A DNA stretch of 14,537 nt from Paracoccaceae bacterium (GTDB taxonomy: Bacteria; Pseudomonadota; Alphaproteobacteria; Rhodobacterales; Rhodobacteraceae): NCBI GenBank assembly GCA_020832725.1, contig JAFIEC010000282.1, positions 1 to 14,537 on the forward strand, in the 5' to 3' direction. The notes under the pieces were generated by a model. That model searched no databases and was not told the DNA's origin. It saw nothing but the letters and a program-made list of their open reading frames with translations. The translations under genes were made by a program, and so were the position numbers. Positions 8,961 to 14,537 of the stretch are shown piece after piece; within the stretch, counting starts at the first letter, position 1, and each line of letters opens with the position of its first letter.

Positions 8961-9530
8961 ATGACCCGCAAGACGAACATCCATCTTACGATTCTGTCCG
9001 CGACGCTGGCCCTGGGCATGGGCGCGACCTCAGCCCTGGCCCAGCAGGCGGACGCACGCGCCGAAGCCGAGGCACGCGCCGCTGCCGAGGCGGCCCAGAG
9101 CATCCAGCTTGCCGAAGGTCCGGTTGACGCACAGTCTGTCGCCACGGAACTGGGTGCACATGGATACGGTCGCGTCGAGATCAGCCGCACCCTGCTTGGC
9201 CGTCTCATGTTCACCGCGTCCAGCGAGACTAACAGTCATGTCCGCGAACTGGTGATACATCCCCGCACCGGCGAGGTGCTGAGCGATGTGATCCGGGCCC
9301 ACGGCTCCGGTTCGGTCGAGGCGGACGGAACTGCGGGGACCTCGATGCCCGGTGTCGGCTTTACCGTCGGTGCCTCGGCGCGCGGCGGCGGCAGCGGCGG
9401 TGCCGGTGCGGGCGATGACGGTGGTGCCGGCGGAGGCGCAAGCGGCAGTGTCGGTGTCGGCGGCGCTGTGAATGGCTCGGTCGGCGATGACGGGGCCGGT
9501 GTTGGTGTCGGCCTCGGCGGCGGTAACTGA
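8961..9530 (+). CDS. Secreted protein with glycine-rich C-terminus, unknown function
   Basis: I do not recognise this gene by name. The ATG at 8961 follows a clear GGAGG site and gives 189 residues. Residues 1-27 form a standard Sec signal peptide (basic start, hydrophobic core, ALA before Q28), so the product is probably periplasmic or exported. Next is an Ala/Glu/Arg-rich helix (about 29-48). A compact domain follows at about 50-112, with a GYGRVEISRTLLGRLMF stretch and HPRTGEVLSDVI, which resembles the small PepSY-like fold but weakly. From about residue 130 the protein is almost all Gly, Ala, Ser, Val and Asp and is probably disordered. It starts 158 bp after trpB and ends 85 bp before a membrane LuxR-type regulator, with which it may form a unit. 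Confidence 0.75.
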   Translation: MTRKTNIHLTILSATLALGMGATSALAQQADARAEAEARAAAEAAQSIQLAEGPVDAQSVATELGAHGYGRVEISRTLLGRLMFTASSETNSHVRELVIHPRTGEVLSDVIRAHGSGSVEADGTAGTSMPGVGFTVGASARGGGSGGAGAGDDGGAGGGASGSVGVGGAVNGSVGDDGAGVGVGLGGGN

Positions 9531-9615
9531 GGCGGGCTTGATCTTGTCCGGCTCAGGCCCGATCATGGCAGGCGGCCCAGACGGGCCGTCTGCCTCTCGT
9601 TCGCTCGAGGTTGCG

Positions 9616-10152
9616 ATGGCCAAGCCCAGGAGCCGAACCACGCGTGCCGCGATCATCCTCCTGCTGGGAGTTCAGGGAGGGTTGGCAATCCTGTTCCTCG
9701 GCGATTTCGCGGTCGACACGCTCAGCCTGCGCAGCGAAGCACCCTCCTATACTTGGCGCGAGCTGACCCAGATTGCGGCAGGCCTGGCACTGGTCTCCAG
9801 TCTGGTGGTGAGCGCGATCCTTGCCCTTCATCTGTTGCGCGACTACCGCCGGATGGAGCGGAGCGCGACGATTGCCAGCGGAGCCTTTCACGAAATCATC
9901 GAGGCCAGCTTTGACGACTGGGGCCTTACCCCATCGGAGCGCGAGGTGGCGATGCTTGCGCTCAAGGGCTTCAGCAACCAGGAGATCGCAAACATCACCG
10001 GCAAGGCGGAAGGGACGGTGAAGGCGCAGACCAACGCCGTCTTCCGCAAGGCCGATGTCACGGGACGGGTTCAGTTGCTGTGCAACTTCACCGATGCGCT
10101 TCTCGATGATGGTGGTCTGGCTGGGCAGCGCCGGACGGGCCAACGGGCCTGA
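9616..10152 (+). CDS. Membrane-anchored LuxR-type HTH regulator
   Basis: Small putative transcription factor of 178 residues. The ATG at 9616 is preceded by GAGG five bases upstream; an in-frame ATG at 9565 is the main alternative. Two hydrophobic helices (about 11-29 and 50-74) flank a short loop of roughly 20 residues, predicted to be periplasmic. After a basic linker comes a LuxR/GerE-type HTH at about 102-157, recognisable by LTPSEREVAMLALKGFSNQEIA and the recognition-helix region GTVKAQTNAVFRK. There is no receiver or autoinducer-binding domain, so the signal, if any, must act through the membrane part. The gene just upstream encodes a secreted protein, a plausible partner or target, but this is inference. 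The HTH call is firm and the regulated genes are unknown. Confidence 0.85.
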   Translation: MAKPRSRTTRAAIILLLGVQGGLAILFLGDFAVDTLSLRSEAPSYTWRELTQIAAGLALVSSLVVSAILALHLLRDYRRMERSATIASGAFHEIIEASFDDWGLTPSEREVAMLALKGFSNQEIANITGKAEGTVKAQTNAVFRKADVTGRVQLLCNFTDALLDDGGLAGQRRTGQRA

Positions 10153-10188
10153 GCGGCCGGACCGCGCAGGCCTGGCGCAGCGCGCCCG
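10153..10188. terminator. GC hairpin between convergent genes
   Basis: The 36-bp gap between the ends of the LuxR-type gene and the mgtC-like gene contains GGCGC (10174-10178) and GCGCC (10182-10186) around a 3-nt loop, plus a weaker GCGG/CCGC stem at 10153-10165. Neither is followed by a T-tract. Its position suggests a shared transcription end, but the evidence is thin. Confidence 0.25.
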
Positions 10189-10890
10189 TCAGCCCGACGA
10201 CGTGGTGCCGCGCCAGCGTGCGGCGGTCACGGCGGGTTCGAGGCTGAGGCGGCCGACGATCTGCTCCAGGGCGGCATCCGAGACGCCTTCTGCATTCACC
10301 TCTGCGGTGACCTCGACCCGATCGCTGTCCTCGATATTCATCGATTCCAGCCCTGACAGACGCAAGCCGTTTTCGGCAAAGCCCTGCAGCATCAGCGCGC
10401 GGACATGCGCCTCATGCTTGCCCCGGCAGACGATATCCACCTCGTAATGCCGCACGAGTTCGGTGGTGGCGATCGGCTGGCGGTTCAGCCGCTGCACCAG
10501 CGGGCGCAGCGCCAGGTTGACGAAGATCACAAGGCCCGTCACCAGCGCGGCGTAGTCCAGCGCCCCGGCCCCCGCCAGCATTCCCACCGAAGCCGAGCAC
10601 CACAGCGTCGCGGCCGTGTTCAGGCCACGGACGTTGAATCCCTCGCGGAAGATGATGCCCGCACCCAGAAAGCCGATGCCGGAGACGATCTGCGCGGCGA
10701 CCCGCGTCGGGCTGATCTCGTCGGGAAAGATGCCGGAGAAGACGACAAAGCTGGCCGCGCCCAGCGAGACGAGGGTGTTGGTCCTCAGCCCGGCAAGGCG
10801 CTGGCGCCACTGGCGTTCCGCGCCGACCAGCGCCCCGAGCAACATGGCGGCGATCAGGTTGAGTGCAGCGATTTCAAAGGCAATCGGCAT
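10189..10890 (-). CDS. MgtC/SapB family membrane protein
   Basis: Inner-membrane protein of 233 residues. The N-terminal half is the MgtC domain: several transmembrane helices with the family stretches LLGALVGAERQWRQRLAGLRTNTLVSLGAA and SGIGFLGAGIIFREG. It is followed by a soluble C-terminal domain of about 80 residues with an ACT-like character. MgtC proteins are linked to growth at low Mg2+, acid tolerance and inhibition of the F-ATPase in pathogens, but many family members are uncharacterised. The ATG at 10890 follows GGAGG with a 5-nt spacer. It lies 69 bp downstream of mgtE on the same strand, behind a strong hairpin, so the pair probably forms a magnesium-related operon. I leave the symbol empty because SapB-type relatives differ from true MgtC. 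Confidence 0.88.
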   Translation of the reverse strand: MPIAFEIAALNLIAAMLLGALVGAERQWRQRLAGLRTNTLVSLGAASFVVFSGIFPDEISPTRVAAQIVSGIGFLGAGIIFREGFNVRGLNTAATLWCSASVGMLAGAGALDYAALVTGLVIFVNLALRPLVQRLNRQPIATTELVRHYEVDIVCRGKHEAHVRALMLQGFAENGLRLSGLESMNIEDSDRVEVTAEVNAEGVSDAALEQIVGRLSLEPAVTAARWRGTTSSG

Positions 10891-10907
10891 GTCGCCCTCC
10901 CTGAGCG

Positions 10908-10929
10908 GGCTGCCCCCGCAGGGGCAGCC
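10908..10929 (-). other. Perfect 9-bp hairpin in the mgtE-mgtC gap
   Basis: GGCTGCCCC (10908-10916) and GGGGCAGCC (10921-10929) pair perfectly around a 4-nt loop. On the transcribed strand it follows the mgtE stop and ends 7 nt before the mgtC Shine-Dalgarno sequence (10896-10900). No U-tract follows. It could attenuate transcription, protect the mgtE message 3' end, or modulate ribosome access to mgtC. Confidence 0.6.
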
Positions 10930-10959
10930 TGAGAGGTGGATATGTCAGGCGCGTGACGA

Positions 10960-12315
10960 TCAGCCCGCGGGCATGCCCAGCAGCCATGTGGCCATGGCAA
11001 AGTAGATCACCACGCCGATCGCATCGGCCAGCGAGGTGATCAGCGGAGCGGAAGCTGCCGCCGGATCCATCCGGAACCGGCTGAGCAGGAAGGGCAGCGA
11101 CATGCCGATGATCGAGCCCATCAGCACGATCATCACCATCGTCAGCGACACCACCAGCGCGATTTCCGGTCCTGCACGGAAGATGCCGATCGCCGAGACG
11201 GCCAGCGCCATGGTCAGCCCCAGCAGGCCCGCGACCACCACCTCGCGCCCGAGCATCCGGCTCCAGTCGCGCAGCCGCACGTCGCCTGTCGCCAGCGCCC
11301 GCACCATCAGTGTCGCCGACTGGCTGCCCGCGTTGCCGCCCGAATCGACCAGCAGCGGCAGGAAGAACACAAGGGCCACATAGGCCATGATCGTGTCCTC
11401 GAAATAGGCGATTCCGGCACCGGAAAAGATGTTGCCGAAGACAAGGATCACCAGCCAGGCCACCCGCTTGCGATACAGCAGCCCGACCGAGGCGGTCAGC
11501 ATGCTGGTGCCCAGCCCCGCCACGGCCGAGGTCTTGGCAAAGCTGACATCCTCGGCCTCGCGGGCCACGTCCATCGCGTCGTCATAGGTGACGATGCCGG
11601 CCAGCCTGTCGCCACCGTTGATGACGGGAAGCGCCAGCACGTCGTATTTCCGGATCAGTTCCACGGCCGCCTCGCGCCGGTCCTCGGCGCGCACGAAGGG
11701 CGGGTCCCTGCGCATCACTTCGGCGACTTTCGTGCTGTCGCGGGCCACGATCAGGTCACGAAGCGACACCGTGCCGACAAGGCGGCGCTCTTCGTCGATC
11801 ACATAGGAATGATAGATCGTCTCGGCATCCGGTGCGACGCGACGCAGGTGGGCCACGGCCTCGACCGCCGTCAGCTCCGGCGACAGGGTTGCGTAGTCCG
11901 AAGTCATGACAGAGCCCGCTGTCCCTTCGGGATAGGCGGCCAGCTTGCGCATGTCTTCGCGCTCGGCCTGGGCAAGGCCGGGCAGAAGCGCGGATTTCTG
12001 CGCCTCTTCCAGTCGGCCGAAGAGGTCGGCGCGCTCGTCATGGGCCATGGCCCCGAAGATGCGCGCCATGTCCCTGCGGTCGAGCGTCTCTGCCAGGGCC
12101 ACCTGGGTTTCGGGGTCGAAATACCCGAAGAGGGTGGCCTGCCGTGTCTGGTCAAGGCACAGCAATACGCGCGCGATCTCGCTCAGATCGAAATCGCCGA
12201 CCACGCCGACGATATCGGCGGGGTGCATGTCGCGCAGGGCGATGGCGATGGAGTTCAGGTCGTCGACGCGCAGCCAGCGCGCAAGGGTGTGGGCGTTGAT
12301 GGTCGCAGTGGTCAT
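10960..12315 (-). CDS. mgtE: Magnesium transporter MgtE
   Basis: Mg2+ channel/transporter of 451 residues, normally a homodimer in the inner membrane. In order: a superhelical N domain of repeated helices (about 20-125), a pair of CBS domains that sense cytoplasmic Mg2+ (about 130-260), a connecting helix, and five transmembrane helices to the end. The family signature LLVDSGGNAGSQSATLMVRALATGD is intact, with N328 in the GGN core. D431 in SLADAIGV matches the conserved pore aspartate that binds Mg2+. The ATG at 12315 has GGAG eight bases upstream. A long structured leader precedes it, and a MgtC-like gene follows. Together these point to a Mg2+-homeostasis unit. No truncation is seen. Confidence 0.96.
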   Translation of the reverse strand: MTTATINAHTLARWLRVDDLNSIAIALRDMHPADIVGVVGDFDLSEIARVLLCLDQTRQATLFGYFDPETQVALAETLDRRDMARIFGAMAHDERADLFGRLEEAQKSALLPGLAQAEREDMRKLAAYPEGTAGSVMTSDYATLSPELTAVEAVAHLRRVAPDAETIYHSYVIDEERRLVGTVSLRDLIVARDSTKVAEVMRRDPPFVRAEDRREAAVELIRKYDVLALPVINGGDRLAGIVTYDDAMDVAREAEDVSFAKTSAVAGLGTSMLTASVGLLYRKRVAWLVILVFGNIFSGAGIAYFEDTIMAYVALVFFLPLLVDSGGNAGSQSATLMVRALATGDVRLRDWSRMLGREVVVAGLLGLTMALAVSAIGIFRAGPEIALVVSLTMVMIVLMGSIIGMSLPFLLSRFRMDPAAASAPLITSLADAIGVVIYFAMATWLLGMPAG

Positions 12316-12362
12316 CGGTCATGCTCCGGCATGGGGCGCGCGGCCCCGTGCCCACGACCGAT
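12314..12362 (-). promoter_or_regulatory. Possible switching helix over the mgtE start
   Basis: ATCGGTCGTG (minus strand, 12362-12353) can pair with CATGACCGAT (12323-12314) over 10 bp with one G-U pair. The second strand includes the first two bases of the mgtE start codon, and the GGAG ribosome site (12327-12324) lies beside it. The first strand contains the same CGGTC that closes the upstream P1-like helix, so the two structures exclude each other. A nested GGGGC/GCCCC hairpin (12347-12333) lies in the loop. Pairing is seen; function is inferred. Confidence 0.4.
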
Positions 12363-12529
12363 CAGATCGCGCACTCAGCCGTGCAACCGTTCCTGTATGG
12401 GATGGGACGGCCGCGCGACGGCGAACCGGCGCGCGACCATGCACCTACTTCCGTCTTCCAATTCGGCCTCCATGATTGCGCCGGGCAGCCCCCGGGCGCA
12501 GCGAACGCGGCCCACCTAGCGAGGCGGTC
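12356..12529 (-). promoter_or_regulatory. Candidate M-box (ykoK-type) Mg2+ riboswitch in the mgtE leader
   Basis: Read on the minus strand, the leader begins GACCG (12529-12525), TCGC (12522-12519) and GCTAGGTG (12520-12513). It closes with GCGA (12370-12367) and CGGTC (12360-12356), which pair with the first two segments to form a P1-like helix. GGCC (12512-12509) can also pair with GGCT (12380-12377). TAGGTG at the 5' side and CCATACAG near the 3' side (about 12401-12394) match conserved M-box blocks in the right order. Between them are a GCGCC/GGCGC hairpin and a long ATGG...CCAT arm. The length of about 174 nt suits the class. The central conserved segments are not well matched, so it may be a divergent M-box or another element. 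Confidence 0.45.
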
Positions 12530-12537
12530 ATGGGGTG

Positions 12538-12927
12538 TCAACCCGCCGCGCGGTCGAGTGCGTGGGACTGCAGCACCTCCAGCGGCACCACCTCCAGCGC
12601 CCGGCGGTGGGTCGCGGCAAGGTTCACCTGCGGGGCCACCCCCTCTTCGTGTGCCTGAAGGAAACGACCGGCGCACAGGCACCAGCGGTCGCCTGGCGTG
12701 AGGCCTGGAAACCCGTATTCGGGACGCGGCGTGGAGAGGTCGTTGCCGAAATACCGCGAATAGGCCAGGAACTCCGCCGTCATCACCGCACAGACGGTAT
12801 GACTGCCGCTGTCCTCGGCGCATGTGTCGCAGGCGCCGTTGCGGAAAAAGCCGGTCATCGGATCGGCGGAGCAGGTCTCCAGCGGGCCGCCCAGCACGTT
12901 GACGGAGGGGTCGGGACGGATTGCCAT
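12538..12927 (-). CDS. DUF2237 family protein
   Basis: Conserved protein of 129 residues with no established function. It is recognised by the family stretches NVLGGPLETCSADPMTGFFRNGACDT, GSHTVCAVMTAEFLAYSR, GNDLSTPRPEYGFPGLTPGDRWCLCA and VNLAATHRRALEVVPLEVL, which cover nearly the whole length. Several cysteines are conserved (in LETCS, ACDTC, TVCAV and WCLCA), so a metal or redox role is possible but unproven. The ATG at 12927 lies 3 bp after the stop of the CDGSH gene, so the two are almost certainly cotranscribed and perhaps translationally coupled. No signal peptide or membrane segment is seen, so it is probably cytoplasmic. Confidence 0.9.
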   Translation of the reverse strand: MAIRPDPSVNVLGGPLETCSADPMTGFFRNGACDTCAEDSGSHTVCAVMTAEFLAYSRYFGNDLSTPRPEYGFPGLTPGDRWCLCAGRFLQAHEEGVAPQVNLAATHRRALEVVPLEVLQSHALDRAAG

Positions 12928-12930
12928 GGC

Positions 12931-13173
12931 TCAGATCCTGTTGTGGCTGCCGTCGCACAAGGCGCCGTTCGCGCTTTGCTTGCAGCCGCAGAAGAAGACG
13001 CGGCGCGATTCACCGGCTTCCCATTTCATCGGGGTGATGTCGGTGTCCTTGTGGCTGCCGTCGCAAAAGGGCTGCCGGGACGAGCGCCCACAGCGGCACC
13101 AGAAATAGCTGCGCCCCGCCTCTACCTCGACGGGGTAGGGGGCCTTTTGCGCGATGATCGGCTGGTCTGGCAT
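12931..13173 (-). CDS. Small protein with two CDGSH iron-sulfur domains
   Basis: Soluble 80-residue protein predicted to bind two [2Fe-2S] clusters, each through three cysteines and one histidine. The first site is C26, C28, C37 and H41; the second is C62, C64, C73 and H77. Both end in an exact CDGSH. This is the tandem arrangement of bacterial and mitochondrial inner NEET-type proteins, which are thought to serve in iron, sulfur or redox handling. The ATG at 13173 has a GGGAG site upstream. It lies 80 bp downstream of pth and 3 bp before the DUF2237 gene. The cluster ligands are complete and the family call is firm. The physiological role is not known from sequence. Confidence 0.94.
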   Translation of the reverse strand: MPDQPIIAQKAPYPVEVEAGRSYFWCRCGRSSRQPFCDGSHKDTDITPMKWEAGESRRVFFCGCKQSANGALCDGSHNRI

Positions 13174-13253
13174 GAATCGCTCCCGGTTGGTGACTGTCCT
13201 GATTGCACACTAGCGCCTGTGGCTCAGGGTTCCAGCCATCGTGCCTCTGGTGC

Positions 13254-13937
13254 CTAGCGGAATCTGTCCACAAGGCGCTGCAGGGCGTTCCTTGTGTCTT
13301 CGGCCTGTCCGGCATCTGCGGGGGCTGGCGTTGCGGGCCTTGCGGCGGCCTTGCTGCCCGAAGACCGGGGCGGGGCCGTGCGCAGGGCAACCGCGTTCAG
13401 GAACCGCGCGCTGTCCCCTGCTGCAAGCGAGGGCGCACCTTCGGATATGCCGCGCAGCAGATCGTCGAGCCATTCGGCGTCGGCCCGCGCGAAATCGCCC
13501 AGTACCCAGCCCGTCACCCTTTCCTTGTGGCCGGGATGCCCGATGCCCAGCCGCACGCGGGTGAAATCGGGGCCGACATGGGCATGAAGCGAACGCAGCC
13601 CGTTGTGTCCGGCATGCCCGCCCCCCTGCTTGACGCGCAGCTTTCCGGGGGCAAGGTCAAGTTCGTCGTGGAACACGATCAGATCGGCCGGCCCCAGCTT
13701 GTAGTATCGCAGGGCCTCGCCCACCGACTCGCCCGACAGGTTCATGAAGGTGCCGGGCTTGAGGAGCACGACCGCCTCGTTGCCCAGCCGCCCCTCGGCT
13801 GCCTGCCCGCGAAAGCGCGCCCGCCACGGCCCAAGCCCGTGATCGGCAGCGATCCGGTCCACGGCCATGAAGCCGATGTTGTGCCGGTTGCCGGCGTACT
13901 TCGCCCCCGGATTTCCAAGCCCCGCAATGATGCGCAT
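13254..13937 (-). CDS. pth: Peptidyl-tRNA hydrolase
   Basis: Cytoplasmic esterase that releases tRNA from peptidyl-tRNAs dropped by the ribosome. The ATG at 13937 starts MRIIAGLGNPG, as the family expects, behind an AGGAG site, and gives 227 residues; an upstream ATG at 13985 would add 16 unconserved residues. The catalytic histidine is H19 in NRHNIGF, and N9 lies in GLGNPG. The FMNLSGESV, HDELDL and GGGHAGHNGLRS motifs are all present. After the usual domain a tail of roughly 45 residues, rich in Ala, Pro and Ser, ends in a short charged helix. The gene diverges from the FkbM methyltransferase gene and precedes the CDGSH gene on the same strand. Confidence 0.96.
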   Translation of the reverse strand: MRIIAGLGNPGAKYAGNRHNIGFMAVDRIAADHGLGPWRARFRGQAAEGRLGNEAVVLLKPGTFMNLSGESVGEALRYYKLGPADLIVFHDELDLAPGKLRVKQGGGHAGHNGLRSLHAHVGPDFTRVRLGIGHPGHKERVTGWVLGDFARADAEWLDDLLRGISEGAPSLAAGDSARFLNAVALRTAPPRSSGSKAAARPATPAPADAGQAEDTRNALQRLVDRFR

Positions 13938-14038
13938 CCGCCGCTCCTGCCCGTGCGGGGTTTCCCGCGCGTCCGGGGGCTGCATAGCGCGGCCAGGCCT
14001 GCTATGTCACCTCCCCGGGGGCCTTGCGGGGAAGAGAG

Positions 14039-14537
14039 ATGACGGTATTCACGGTGGATGGGGTGCGGATGGATATCCCCGAGCGGATGCTGGTGCCCAA
14101 TCTGCGCGCCGCCCTTGAGGAGGCGCGCTATGAGGGGCAGGAGCGCAGGGCGCTCCGCGCCCATCTGCGCCCCGGCGACCGGGTGCTGGAACTGGGGGCG
14201 GGCGCGGGCCTGCTGGCAGTGCTGGCGGCCCGGGTCGTGGGGGCGGAGGCGGTGACAGCGGTCGAGGCCAACCCCGAGATGCTGGACATCATCCGTGCCA
14301 CCCTGCGCGAGAACGGTGCGCCGGGGGTCCGGCTTCTGCACGGTGCGGTCGTGCCCGACGAGGCGGCAGGCGGCGCGGTGGAGTTCCATGTCCATCCCGG
14401 CTTCTGGAGTGCCGCACTCGCCCCCAACCCCAGGCTCAAGGCGCGCAGGCACGCGGTGCCGGCGCTGGGATTTCGCGCGCTTCTGGACGAGGCGGATGCG
14501 AATGTGCTGGTCTGCGACATCGAGGGCGGAGAGGAAT
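14039..14537 (+). CDS. FkbM family SAM-dependent methyltransferase, 3' end cut by window
   Basis: The frame opens at ATG 14039 behind a purine-rich GGGGAAGAGAG site and stays open to the window edge, giving 166 residues so far. A Rossmann-type SAM-binding motif VLELGAGAGLLAVLA begins near V49. The acidic residue that binds the ribose is E76 in VEANPEM, and CDIEGGEE near the end is the FkbM-type motif after strand four. Family members are usually O-methyltransferases acting on sugars or small molecules, but the substrate is not predictable here. It is divergent from pth, with about 100 bp between the two starts for their promoters. Confidence 0.85.
   Translation, partial: MTVFTVDGVRMDIPERMLVPNLRAALEEARYEGQERRALRAHLRPGDRVLELGAGAGLLAVLAARVVGAEAVTAVEANPEMLDIIRATLRENGAPGVRLLHGAVVPDEAAGGAVEFHVHPGFWSAALAPNPRLKARRHAVPALGFRALLDEADANVLVCDIEGGEE

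Noticed and set aside
11809..12519. Plus-strand frame opposite the mgtE N domain and leader
   Set aside because: It is antisense to mgtE and has no ribosome site or domain; no independent evidence for a gene.

Overview
The window is GC-rich and densely coded. The sequences look alphaproteobacterial, most likely from the order Rhodobacterales. Supporting signs are the coxB-ctaB order of an aa3-type cytochrome oxidase locus, the MetRS type, and long antisense open frames caused by high GC. The exact genus cannot be named from this stretch. Nearly everything is chromosomal housekeeping. There is no transposase, integrase, CRISPR array or recognisable defence system.

Layout, left to right. On the minus strand lie ctaB (heme A pathway prenyltransferase, cut by the window edge) and coxB (oxidase subunit II). 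A divergent gap leads to plus-strand tldD (metalloprotease), metG (methionyl-tRNA synthetase) and a tRNA-Leu with anticodon UAA. Next comes a translationally coupled pair: an RmlB-type dTDP-glucose 4,6-dehydratase and a GT11-family glycosyltransferase, which look like surface-polysaccharide genes. They are followed by trpB (tryptophan synthase beta), an unrecognised secreted glycine-rich protein, and a small membrane-anchored LuxR-type regulator.

From 10189 to 13937 everything is on the minus strand. In transcription order this is pth, a dual-CDGSH iron-sulfur protein, a DUF2237 protein, then mgtE and mgtC-like genes for magnesium. A divergent FkbM-family methyltransferase starts at 14039 and is cut by the right edge.

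The most interesting non-coding signal is the 222-nt leader of mgtE. It carries M-box (ykoK-type) Mg2+ riboswitch hallmarks: a TAGGTG block, a CCATACAG block and a closing P1-like helix. It can also form a mutually exclusive 10-bp helix that takes in the mgtE start codon. Other points worth a look are a perfect 9-bp hairpin between mgtE and mgtC, the secreted-protein/membrane-LuxR pair, the dTDP-sugar enzyme coupled to a family that usually uses GDP-fucose, and the MetRS with a degenerate KMSKS loop. I did not find a clearly novel multi-gene system.
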